A stretch of DNA of 64,000 nucleotides from Rhea pennata (Eukaryota; Chordata; Aves; Rheiformes; Rheidae), in assembly GCF_028389875.1 (NCBI RefSeq), contig NC_084665.1, positions 22,538,001 to 22,602,000 on the forward strand, in the 5' to 3' direction. The notes under the pieces are model-generated. The model did not search any database. It was not told the origin of the DNA and saw only the letters and a list, made by a program, of their open reading frames with translations. The translations under genes were made by a program, and so were the position numbers. Numbering within the stretch: the stretch's first letter is position 1; each line of letters opens with the position of its first letter. Of this stretch, positions 53,680-64,000 are shown one piece after another.

Positions 53680-54060
53680 GGCGGTGCCGCGCCAGCGCCG
53701 CCGCCTCTTCCTCCTCTTCCTCCTCTTCCTCCGCGGCGCGGGCGCGGCCGCCCCTCAGGTGTGGCCGCAGCGGGGCAGCGGCGCGGTGCCGCCCCGCGGG
53801 GGCTGGCGGAGCGGGGGCTCCCTCCCCCGGCGCCCGCAGCAGCGGCAGCAGGAGGAGGAGGAGGGGGGGGGGGGGGAGGAAGGCACCACAGCGTCCCGCC
53901 CGCGGCCGCCCCCCGCTGCTGCTCTGCCGCCCGCCGAGCGCCCCGGAGCAGCTGCTGCTCCCGGTCCGACGGCCCCGCCGGCGCGGAGCTCTGGCCCTGC
54001 GACCGCGTATTTCTGACAAGCAGCTGCAGTAAGAAGGGGACTAGACTAATCCGGTAACGA
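53100..54060. promoter_or_regulatory. CpG island at the C1orf115 5' end
   Basis: This is the most CpG-dense part of the window, with long GCC/GGC and GAG/CTC codon-like runs covering C1orf115 exon 1 and about 400 bp upstream of its ATG. A G14 run lies at 53,863-53,876. It marks the promoter by analogy with other vertebrate CpG-island genes. The precise start site is not visible. Confidence 0.7.
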
Positions 54061-57000
54061 GGATTTCTCTAAACGACGAGCGAAGCCTCCAGCCCGCGCC
54101 TGCCCCTTTCCAAGGCGCAGTTCATATTCAGCAAGTAAATCCTGCACCTAGTGTAGCGCTGTTTTCTCACAGCCACAGCTCGAAGCAGCTGCGTAACGGA
54201 GAAGCAGGAAGTCAGTCACCTAAAAGGTGGGAATAAAAGCCTAAGTCAGGTCTGTCATGGGGGAAAAAGGACTCTGTCCTTTCCCCTATTTTATATCAAA
54301 AGGCACCACCCATCCTGCTTGCATGGTCTTGGCTGAAGTGGAGACCTAAACCCAGGAAAGGACTTCAGCTCCTGAGCAATAGTCATGGATGGAATGAGAC
54401 CAGCTGCGGCCCTTACAGCAGCGCTGCCTTTCCAGAGAGCTGACCGTCTCCTCCGCCTCCCCGGGCCTGCGGCTGGACCTACGCTGGTGCGAGGTGCCAG
54501 GACAGGGGACCTCAACAGACAAGATGATGCAAAGGAGCACCACAGATCCAGTTTTAAGTATCTATTTCAACAGCATTCACTCAGTAAAAAGCTTGAAACA
54601 GCAGCATAGCAGATTAATTAAAGTTTGCATGCTAAAGTTGCTGCGTTCCTGTAGCTTTGAATGTGCTACCATCTTCTAACTCGCTAAGAGTGAAGCGACG
54701 ATTGATGCTGATGAAGTAGCAACATTAAGAAACAGAATATCAATAAGCAACTGTTGAATGAGATCTTTCATCTTACTAACCTCATGCTACCTTCAGAGAC
54801 TTTCTTTTTTTTCTTTTTTTTTTTTTTTAAGCACTAAGTAACTTTCTGGATCTCTGAAGAGTACTTGCCTCTATATTTTTATTTAAATACCCCTTACTGA
54901 AAAGACACTTCTCCCCATCCTAGAAGTGCAAGGACATTGACCATGCCTTTCATCACCCAATGGATTTTCACAGGATGAGTTTGTTTCATTTTCCCAAATT
55001 CAGCTACCAAAAACTAAGAGCATATGTATCCTGATTGCAACCAGGGAAGCATAACAGCATGTTCTCTCAGATTACAAGGTCCAAGGTTCGTTTTAAGTGT
55101 ATGATATCACTTATCAAAGTTCCCATGCATAACAGCTCTCTCCATTTCACCATCATAATTAAGTGGCGTTAATGATGACATTTCATTCTTGAGTACATTT
55201 TTCATCCACAGAAGCAGAAATGAACATTTAGTCTGCTCATTGTCCTGAATAGTTTTTTAATGCACTATACAAGACTGAAAAAGGAGCTGCTTGGTTTGGA
55301 AATGTTTACATGCCTTAAAAAATAAAGCATATAAAAAAACAAAACAAAAACAAACTCCAAAACAGTCCCAAACCAAAACACCAAACCACATTCTTTAGCT
55401 TTCCAAAGGGGGGGGGGGGGGGGAGGGGAAACGCAGCCAAGTAATTACAGTCAAGTATGTAAGACAGCTTCAGATCCGAGACATCTTTATCCCTTCCTGG
55501 TATTGCAGAATATGATGTGGCATTTAGCCGTCTTTCGGATTTCTCAAGTTAAAGCTACACTGATCCCCTCCCACATGAAAGTCGAGCTGCATTTCGGATA
55601 CAAATGTTCTTATCCCACTCTTCCGAAGTGCATCTCAGACGTAACAGCTACATAACAGAGCAGCTGCGGAGTGACTCAAAAACAGGCACCGAGGATTCAG
55701 TATGCAGCGTCTTACTGATTTCCATACTAAGTACGTTCAGCTTGCCAATAAAACTAGCAGTTCTGAAAATTCATTCTTGGATCTTCCCATCTTATTCTTG
55801 CTAGTATCGGTGAATTTTCAAAGCAAACGTTCGGGTACAGCAGGGCTACAACTCACGCGCTCCGACTGCGCCCTTACCGACGCGTTTTGTGTACTTCTAG
55901 AGAGTCTAATTTGGTTCACAACTTACCTAGTATCTTCCAGTAGGGCCAAAGGAAGGAGCGCCCCACGATTTGGGAATCATTGCGATTTCACACTGCTGGC
56001 AGTTTCAGGAAATTGTGTTACTTGCAAACCACCCACTTCCCACAGAGAAATACGGAAATCCCCATATGCCAATTTAACATTTCATGGGAGAATTGAACCA
56101 AAACTCGTAACCTCTGTCATCTTGAAATGATGTCTATGTTTTATGAAACATTAATACAGACTCATCTCCAGTTACATAAAATGGTCAGAAATGGTAACAA
56201 TCTAGGGCAGAGTAAGCCATGTAAAAATATAACATATAATGCAGGAAACTCTCACAAGTATTTAATCCACTGTCTCACAGCATGACCTATATTTTTTACA
56301 CAGAACTTTCCAAGAAGGCAAAGCATTTTGTTTCATTACTAAATTCATACATGATCTTAGATTAACGCCATTGCTGTTACATTCTAGTGGTGCATTTTCA
56401 AGGACAAATGAACATTCATGGATTAATTCAGCAGATACACAAATCCTTCCTGAGACTGATTTTTGGTGAATTTCTGGAATATTTTCTGGACATCTATTTC
56501 CATGAAGTGCTAAAACCACTGGTATTTTCTAGACAGCGTAGGACCTACAACTGATGCAATGAAAATTTTGAATTCACACTAGGTAGAATATGAAGTCTTT
56601 ACACTAAAAAAACCCAAAACAAACAAACAAACAAAAAACAAACAAGAAAAACACCCCCCCCACACACACAACCCACCAACAACCCCACATCCCTAAAACA
56701 ACTAAACAAAAACTTCAGACATAACACATACCTGCAATTAGACACATCTAGGCTGCTCCTCTACCTGCAATAATTATTGCACATTTATAAAGGGCAAACA
56801 ACGAGTATTTTAGTATGAGAACTGTTCAAGTAAGTTTTAATAGAGTGCACCAGTGAATCAAGATGACTTGCATCAGATTTTGTTTCAATGAACATCAGAT
56901 TAAAAAAAAAAGGGGGGGGGAGGGCTACAGTTCTTTCTTTCCAAACACCACCCTTTTTCTAAGGCAACAATACACGTCCATGTCAGAACAGAACTGTTAC

Positions 57001-57100
57001 AGAAGAAAGCTACATCACAGTACAGCATGTAAAGTCCGTCTCTGTCAAAAAACCATCATTGAATGGCACATAAACTACACTTACAGCCTTCTAACTTAGG
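54060..57100. other. Intergenic region between C1orf115 and MARK1
   Basis: The two genes are transcribed in the same direction, with MARK1 upstream. The interval is AT-rich and holds a G16 run at 55,408-55,423, an AACAAAC-type run near 56,610-56,650 and a G9 run at 56,912-56,920. No gene, RNA or recognisable transposon is seen. The MARK1 3' UTR may extend into its right part. Confidence 0.55.
55408..55423. repeat. G16 run
   Basis: Sixteen G followed by A and four G, upstream of C1orf115. It could form a G-quadruplex. Confidence 0.9.
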
Positions 57101-57126
57101 GTTACAGAGTTTACCACAGCTTTTTT

Positions 57127-58553
57127 TTTATTTTTATTTTTTAAAGTGACAATTTCTTAACGAACTTTCTATTCTTCACAAGTGTGCAGATGGGGCCCAT
57201 ATGTTGATATTACAGTAATTACGACATTAAATAACATTGCACAACCAACCTCTATGGTTAATTCAGTACAAAATAACAAGTATTAAAATGTACCAGTACT
57301 AGTGGTTTTACATAGTTTATAATCATTAATTATGAAGGGGGGAGGAAAGTGTTTTTTTTTTTTTTTTTTTCTTTTCTGTAAGCAAATGCCTAATTACAAA
57401 GCTGCACATTACAGGCATAATGATGTGGAATAAATACAAGAAATCTGATAAAATATTAAACACAAACAGGTTACATGGGAACAAACTGTACAACCACGAA
57501 AGCATAAATCAACAATTTATCATTATAAACAATGTATGTTTAGCTGTAAAATATTATGTGGAATTGCATGTACTCTTTGGGGGCACATATTCCAAAAGCC
57601 AAGCTAATTCCTGAGGTGGTGTTATTACTTTATACAATTGGTCAACACTTCAGATTATCTTGTGCTATTAAACAGTCCCAATATTAATATAGTTCCATAA
57701 AATGGAATTTATAATATTCTGAAGGCAGCAAACAAGTGATATTTTACACCATGATATTCAAATGAAATAATTTACGGTTATCCATTTTGGTGCTACATTT
57801 GTTAACAGGCCAGGGAGTAAGCACTATAATCGGCAGACAAAACATTACTAATGCCTGGTTTCTGTTCCCCCACAGCTCTGAGCTGGCCCAAGGCAAAACG
57901 AAGTTTTTAAACTGTAAGTGCCAACACTGTAAACATGTTTGTATTTTTCAACTAAACACTGTCCAATAACACGGTTTAAGAGCCAAAGATAAGCAGGAAC
58001 AGTCTTGTGTAGAACAAAAGCCGATTTATTCATCGACTTTTGCTTCAAATCATGAACAATTTTTAAATAATTAAAAATGGTCATGCTACAGTTGTGAAAA
58101 TTATTTTTGTGCATTTGACTCAGGACACAGTTTTTAAAAAAATGCATGATAGAGGTAAGACTTATAAAAACCACCAAAAATGTTAAGTGATAGGGAAGAA
58201 CTTTTCCAACTCAAAGCATCAAACATACATTTCTGTGCAGAAATCTAGACAACTATACAAGATCTGTATTTAAGCAGTCATCTTTTATTATACAACTCTA
58301 TGAACATAAAATGAACAGAATGCTCTATATACTTACCTGTACATGTGAACATAACTTCTTTAGCTACAGTTATTTAATATAGGTTATACTGGATTTAACT
58401 TTACAATTCTGAATAACTATGTATAACCTTATTGCAATAAGGGCAATTTCTACATGGGGAGCTTCACAGGCCAATCACATTAGGCGTAACCAGTACATTC
58501 AAAGTGTAGATCATGTATGAATCTTCCCTGATCCCAAGAAATGTAGTTTCTCT
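57127..58553 (-). other. Probable MARK1 3' UTR
   Basis: AT-rich non-coding sequence after the MARK1 stop. AATAAA signals in minus sense occur at 58,284-58,289, 58,025-58,030, 57,133-57,138 and 57,127-57,132. Alternative 3' ends of roughly 0.3, 0.5 and 1.4 kb are therefore possible. A T19 tract at 57,352-57,370 lies inside. Confidence 0.5.
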
Positions 58554-61500
58554 TTACAGCTTAAGCTCATTTGCTATCTTGGATGCAATGTTCTTAAATG
58601 CAATAGAGGTCCCGGATATTCTCTTAAAACGAACTCCATTGAGTGACAACCGTGGCAGTTTGCAGACTTCCATCTCCCACTGAACAAGGCTATCTTGTCG
58701 TGCATCACCGTGAACGCAGAAGAGCAAAAACCGCTCTTTCTGTTCATAATCACAGTTATTAGCGTCTAACACTTTTCGGATCTCTCTCATCATGTCGTTT
58801 GGGTCCATAGAACTAGTGGTTTTCATACTCCACGTGAACCTCAAGGAGCGTGGCTTCGAATCTTTGCTATCCTCCTTTTCTCTTTCTTTTGGCTCTCCAG
58901 AAGCACTCCTAGAAGAAGTAGTGACATACAGAGCGGTCAAAAATAGAAGCACTAAAATCAAGAGCTAGAAGAGAAATACAGTTCTTGAACAGGGGTTTCT
59001 AAACCGCAAACGACACACCACTAGCCATAAGCTAAGCCAAAGCATTAAATGGATACTTATGGAAAAGCTGTGTGCCATCTTCTGCACTTGTGCAATTGGG
59101 CACAGCACAGGTTGCTGCTGCCAGATGCTGCTGCAGTTACTGGTCATGAAACAAAAGCCAGTGAAGTTTGGAAACCCCCGCTCTAAAACATTCTGATGAT
59201 CACATATGCAATGGTAAGTACAGACACACATCGCACTGCTCCAAAGAAAGTGGAATCTATGTAAAAGCATGACTGAAGTTCCGCTGATTTCATGATCTGG
59301 AGCATGCCATACATCAACAAAACTGAAGTTGAGCGATATAGTCCCAAAGCATAAATTATACTGTAAAAGCAGCAAAGGAAGGAACCTCACCCTGCTCTTC
59401 ACAAGCCTTCAGTTAATTCCTCTCCTTCCCCCACCCCATTTATTATATATTTTGACGGCTCTCTGTGTAAAAGAGACCTTCTAACAACATGGCTTGTTCT
59501 AACTGATGAAGCCGAATTTTGCACCGCGATTACCTAGGTGATAAATAGCTTGTTTGTCTACCTGTCAAACACACAGCCAACAGATTCTTCACAGAAGAAC
59601 AGTGACATGTAGCCACCAAATATTTTAGCTGATAAATTGACTTGGACAAAACCCCAAGTAATTTCCAATGTATGTCAGTGCTATAAAGCTTCTTTACAAA
59701 CCAGATTGCTTATTTCTTTCTACAAAGTATTCTAAGCAACAGCATTAATTATTTTAGAATTTAAAGTAATTCCTTAGCCAACAGTTTGTCTTCCTGTCCC
59801 AAGTACTTGAGATGCCTGATGCCTCCCCCTCTGGGGGAAGTGATGGTGGGGGGAAGGTGCCATTTTAATTTTGGTATAGTCTATATACATGGTCACTATT
59901 CAGAGAGGAGCCAAAACAAGCATTTCAAATTTAAATTTCATTGTGATCTCCAGAGAATTACATCAATATTAAGGGATAGAGCATGACAAGGTTAAGATCT
60001 CAAACAACTTTTAGCCTAAAACAGACAATGCAGAATGGTAAAAAGTAGAGTAAGATAGAGAACGAAAGCAAGAGCTGAAAGTAACTTCACATTTAATTTT
60101 ATTTGAAGATTTGATTAACCTCTTTTCTCTTCCCAATTCAAGAATTCAACTTTGGATAGAAAAGGGCTAATGCAGATAACAGGCACTGTGTATTAAACAA
60201 CATATCCCGTTTAGAAATGTCCTGCTTTTTAAAATAAAGATTTACTGGCTCTGTTTTGAAAATTGGGTCAATACTTTCTGTAACAGACTGGTGTAGAATG
60301 CAATAGACTACAGTGTGTGTGCACTGCGTGTTCACCAGGTAGCACAAGAAGTTACGCTCTGTACTAAGCATAGACCCCCCCCAAAAAAATCCAAATTTTA
60401 AAATACGCCAAAAAGAGCGGATATACTAAAAAATGAGCACTTACAGTGCTTTTTGCTTATAAAACATTTGTGCATAGTGGTTGCCATACAAAGTCAGCAT
60501 TTAGCAGTCATCACCCTTTCTGTCTGAATGTCACTTATTTTCTTTTTCTCGGCGCAAAGTAACATTCATTTCTCAGATACTACAGGGTGTCCACTTGTGG
60601 CAAACCGCAGCTTTAGTAATGAATGCAATTTGTGACCACAGTAAAAATTTTATACATAAACACATATACATATGTATTACATATGTACATATACAAAATT
60701 TTACACACCCAGACACACAAAGTATGTTACATTTTCACTGAAGCCTAAAGTAAATAATATAAATATTTATAAGCCAAAACATGGTTTTAAAGAAGTGCCT
60801 AAATTATTGGTTTAATCCTACGTGGGCATTATTATTCACAGGAATATGCTTAAATAAAAAGTTTGGTTTTTTTGCAAAGTATTCAATATAAAAAGTAATG
60901 GTTGAAGGATCTCACCAAAACCCCCTCCCCCCAAGATCCACAGTATCTTTTAAATGCAGATTATTTAAGCACTATTCTATTTTACATCATGATTAAAAGG
61001 CTTTAAGAAATCACTTAAATCTTGATGCAAAGGACCTAGGAGCGAAGTATTAATAGTGGCTCCTCACCTTGAGGTGTCAGTTCTGCCACTGGCTTCGCCT
61101 TCACTTGGATCCCTCAAAACAAAGTTAAGGTTGAGATTCAATGATAAAGGTGAAAAATAAAAGTTAAGAAAACCTATATCTAGAACAAATGTTAAATAAC
61201 TACTGAACAAAAAAAAAGCATAATAATGTCAAGTCTAATACTATTTGATATTATTTTTCACAGCTGTAATTTTAATTTCTCTTTACAATACCTTAACTTC
61301 TTTCAACACTGACGTGTAACTATTTAATATATTTTTTAAACCTATGTGAGGATTAACACATTGTTCTCAACCTACTGCAGACTGTGCAACTGCCACACAT
61401 AATTTCAGCAAGCGCAGAAGAGCAGCAGTCCCAAAGGGCTGGTTCAGAGAGGTTCCTCTCACGCAAGGCTGCAGCTAGTGCAAACCACCCTGCACCTTTC

Positions 61501-64000
61501 TGGACCAGGTCACTACATGTCGATCTCGAAAGCACTGTGTACATGCCCACAGTTCAGCACAGTCACATAAATAAAGATAAGACGTGCCTAAGTGTTTGCC
61601 AGACCAAAACTTTGGAAGCCAGTTCAGAAAAGTTACTTTAACATCTGCTTAACTTTAATTAAACAGATGTTATAGTGACTGCAGTAAGATTATTGATGAG
61701 CTACAAGTTAAGTATTATACTTATCTTTTCAAATTACAATTGTAATTTATAAAGGAACTATTTTGTATCATGCCTTTTTAGTCTGAAGCAACTTAAGAAA
61801 ATACCATAGACTGTATAAGCCACTTTGGTACATTCCTAGTGCTGCAATACAAGCATTTTAGTACATAATTTCAATTAGTTACTTAATACCTCCAGAACAC
61901 AAATACTTTAATAACTAGCACCTCAGAAGTATTGTTTGACACAAATCATTGATACAAAATACTTCAATACCCTATAGATTAAAGATTCCCACTATGCATA
62001 TTCTATATACTTACCAGAAAAGGCATTTACCTTTGCCAAAAAATAAGAAGTCTATCATAACACCTTCTAATCAAAGTATGTTTTAAAATATTATTTACTA
62101 AACAGTACAGAAGTTAGAGGTATGCATTTAGGTGATGCCAGTTTAAAGAACAACAAAACCCCCCAAACTTTGTTCTCTGTAGTCCCAACCATTAAAGAAG
62201 TTCCAAACAGCTTTTTAAGTTGAAATAAATAAATAAATAAATAAATAAATCTTATCTTTGCTACAGGAAAATCTACTCTTCATTTGACTTTTTTAGCACT
62301 ATAAGACAAAATAATCTTTTTTAGAATAAGTTATATAAAAATCTTTTATAATGAAGATTATTTTAAATCAAAGGTCAACACAGTTTACAGTATGTTAATT
62401 ATAAATACACAGTTTACTTAAAAATACTAACTCTTTAATCTGCTTTTCAAAAAAAATTCAAGGTCCCATTTTTTGGAAGATACCAGTGAGTCATAACTAG
62501 CGGAAAAACCCAGCTTGTGCTCTTGAAATTGATTCATTACTTAACAGCAAATACACTTCTTACTATTCGGAAATCTATACTAATAACCCCTCTGACTAAC
62601 TTTGTTTTAAGTTGAGAACTCCTCCTTCCCCCAAATTATGTGAGTGCTGGAGATGCCAAAATGGAGAATCATATTCCTGTATCTTCAGGTTTCGAAAAAA
62701 GAAAATCATTCATACACTTTTTTTTTAATTCTTTTTGTTATCACAAGAGATATGACTTTAGATACACACTGGCACACTATTAGCATACCAGGTGAAGGGA
62801 ATTTTATGAGGAACATGACTGAATTCCTTCCTAGCTTTCTCTCTTCTTTCTCCCTGTAAGATCACCTTAGGCAATTCATCATATTGTACTTAGGAATTTG
62901 CAACTATTAGCTTAAATTACGAAGCCTCAAATTAAAGACACTTTGAATTTATCCTTCTTTTACACAGAAATTACATATTTCAGTCCATAATGGTGTAATT
63001 CTGCAAATAAAATGGAGATTTGCAAGATACAATTCTGTTGTAAAACTGATAATAGTGTAGAAAGGACAATGAACTGGCTTGGGAACTCTAAGTAAATCAC
63101 TGTTAGACAGATGAAAACAAACTTAAGTCTCCCTTTAGGAAAGCTATTAGGACTGCTAAATCAACAGTCACTTGAAATTAAACCGCGTATCTGAAATTCT
63201 TTTCCAGCATCTCTCCTCATGTTGTTATTAATACCACAGGAATGAAGGCAGTTCCAAGAGTCTCCGCCAGATGCATGCTTTCTCTTCTTTCAGAATCCCA
63301 AACTTACTTTTGAAGAAGTTGGTAACACAGTATGAGTGGCTACATAATACTGAAATACTAAGATTTCCAGATGTTCAGATTTGTGCCCATTTCTAAGCTT
63401 CTCAGAATTTAGAAATCTCTAAAATAACTTGCAAACTCCAATTCCATCTAAAGTACAGCAGTAAAATTGTAATAAACACAGCCCTTGCAACAAACTGCAC
63501 TCATGTCACTACTCAGCAGTTGATCGTAAGCAGTATAGTTAACATTTAATGACTTATATTTTTAGATATTGCTTCCAATATTTAAGTTCATTTGAACTTA
63601 AAAGTAATAACTTTGTCTTTCAGTCATAAAGCATGAACAAAAAAAGAAAAACTTGAGTATCATTCTCTTGCTCCTTTAAGATAAAGAAACAAGAGAATAG
63701 TTGGCCAAACATAAATGCTTACAATATACACAGAGAAGTAAAACAAAGCAAGTTCTGGAAGGAATACACAAAACAAACTAAATTCACATTTACTTCAGAC
63801 CACTAAGCTGGAAATTCTCGATGACTTTGCAATTACGGCCCTATTTATAGGCTGGGCTTTATTTTTTTTTTTTCTTTCCTCTCTCTCTCTCTCTTTCTCT
63901 CTCTTAAAAATTCAGAGGTACTAACCTGCGAACAAACTTGGAAGTTATCTTGCTTATTATACCAGTTGATGTCCCTCTTCTAGCATGTGCAAAAGCACCG
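58554..64000 (-). CDS. MARK1: MARK1, microtubule affinity-regulating kinase 1 (3' part, last three coding exons)
   Basis: Only the C-terminal end of this Ser/Thr kinase lies in the window; the kinase and UBA domains are beyond the right edge. Exons: 64000-63926 (partial, [20 protein letters not shown]...), 61112-61068 (45 nt, [14 protein letters not shown]) and 58908-58554 (last coding exon). The last exon carries the KA1 domain, about the final 100 residues, including [20 protein letters not shown] and ending in IANELKL and TAA. KA1 is known to bind acidic phospholipids and to help autoinhibit the kinase. All splice sites are GT-AG and all junctions share the same phase (codon split after two bases). 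The residues match human MARK1 rather than MARK2-4, notably in [16 protein letters not shown] and SGEPKER. MARK1 phosphorylates tau, MAP2 and MAP4 and detaches them from microtubules. Confidence 0.96.
58990..59180. mobile_element. Degraded hAT (Charlie-like) MITE in the last MARK1 intron
   Basis: A 191-bp segment begins CAGGGGTTTCTAAACC and ends in the near-inverted copy, which read on the minus strand is CGGGGGTTTCCAAACT (13 of 16 positions equal). CAGGGGT...AAAC is the usual end of hAT-Charlie elements. The flanking 8-mers TTCTTGAA (58,982-58,989) and CTCTAAAA (59,181-59,188) match at 5 of 8 positions and both resemble the hAT target-site consensus nTCTAGAn. There is no transposase; it is a short non-autonomous copy and old, judging by the divergence of its ends. 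The 145-codon ORF crossing it is not a gene. Confidence 0.65.
59189..61067 (-). other. Rest of the MARK1 intron before the last coding exon
   Basis: AT-rich intronic sequence between the hAT-like MITE and the 45-nt exon. A C8/A7 run is present near 60,376-60,390 and TA/CA-rich stretches near 60,655-60,720. No further exon or element is recognised. Confidence 0.75.
61068..61112 (-). CDS. MARK1: MARK1 45-nt exon in the spacer before KA1
   Basis: A 45-nt exon encodes 14 full codons ([14 protein letters not shown]) between two split Arg codons. Its length is a multiple of three and both flanking junctions have the same phase. Skipping it would therefore keep the frame and remove 15 residues from the linker before KA1. 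Small in-frame exons in this linker are alternatively used in the MARK family; whether that happens here is inference. The acceptor is TTTTGAG|G, a weak match with a GAG end, and the donor is TCAAG|GTGAGG, a strong match. Confidence 0.92.
62223..62250. repeat. (AAAT)7 microsatellite
   Basis: Seven uninterrupted AAAT units in a MARK1 intron, 28 bp. Confidence 0.95.
63860..63905. repeat. Poly-T/CT-rich tract
   Basis: A T-run followed by TTTC and (TC)n repeats, just inside the MARK1 intron next to the donor of the exon at the right edge (63,926). Confidence 0.9.

Larger units (their letters stand above)
61113..63925 (-). other. MARK1 intron upstream of the 45-nt exon
   Basis: AT-rich intron with a GC-richer patch at about 61,370-61,560 that has no exon-like ORF with family similarity. 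It contains an (AAAT)n run and, near its 5' end on the minus strand, a CT/TC-rich run. No RNA gene is recognised. Confidence 0.75.

Noticed and set aside
53212-54057. Long ORFs (up to 281 codons) in several frames on both strands over the C1orf115 CpG island
   Set aside because: They consist of Pro/Ala/Arg/Gly low-complexity sequence caused by GC content and overlap the true exon 1 in other frames; no family signature.
58965-59402. 145-codon minus-strand ORF in the MARK1 last intron, with hydrophobic segments
   Set aside because: It overlaps the hAT-like MITE and the intron; no MARK1 homologue contains such an exon.

Overview
This window is vertebrate genomic DNA from a sauropsid, most likely a bird. 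Three spliced host genes sit in the order MARK1 - C1orf115 - MTARC, which is the human 1q41 order (MARK1, C1orf115, MTARC2, MTARC1, HLX), read here on the minus strand. An intronless profilin-3 gene lies between C1orf115 and MTARC on the plus strand. Introns are short, promoters are CpG-rich, and there are no Alu or L1 copies. I recognised no CR1 copy and no retroviral or LTR element. The species is inferred from these traits, not proven.

Layout, left to right. Positions 1-31,400 hold no coding gene I can support. The first 3.6 kb contains CpG-rich patches without ORF support (about 1,380-1,625 and 2,240-2,500) set in AT-rich, TAAT-containing sequence. By synteny HLX should lie just beyond the left edge, so this part may be its 5' regulatory flank. 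From about 10 to 23 kb the DNA is AT-rich and carries several short remnants that look like old MIR/CORE-type SINEs. Positions 31,468-41,212 (minus) hold a complete seven-exon MTARC gene encoding 338 aa. Its CpG-island promoter appears to be shared, head to head, with PFN3 (42,016-42,429, plus, 137 aa). Positions 42,430-50,400 are intergenic. C1orf115 (51,807-53,679, minus, two exons, 128 aa) follows, also with a CpG-island start. About 54,100-57,100 is intergenic, and the 3' end of MARK1 (58,554 to beyond 64,000, minus) fills the right edge with its last three coding exons and 3' UTR.

The genes do not form a pathway. MTARC is an outer-mitochondrial-membrane molybdenum reductase, PFN3 an actin regulator known from testis in mammals, C1orf115 a small membrane-associated protein, and MARK1 a microtubule-affinity-regulating kinase. 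The most notable points are the single MTARC gene where mammals have a tandem pair, the intronless PFN3 head to head with it, and a degraded 191-bp hAT-like MITE in the last MARK1 intron, recognised from imperfect inverted ends and hAT-type target-site remnants. I found no clearly new biological system. All gene models were made by eye from splice sites and remembered homologues, with no database search.
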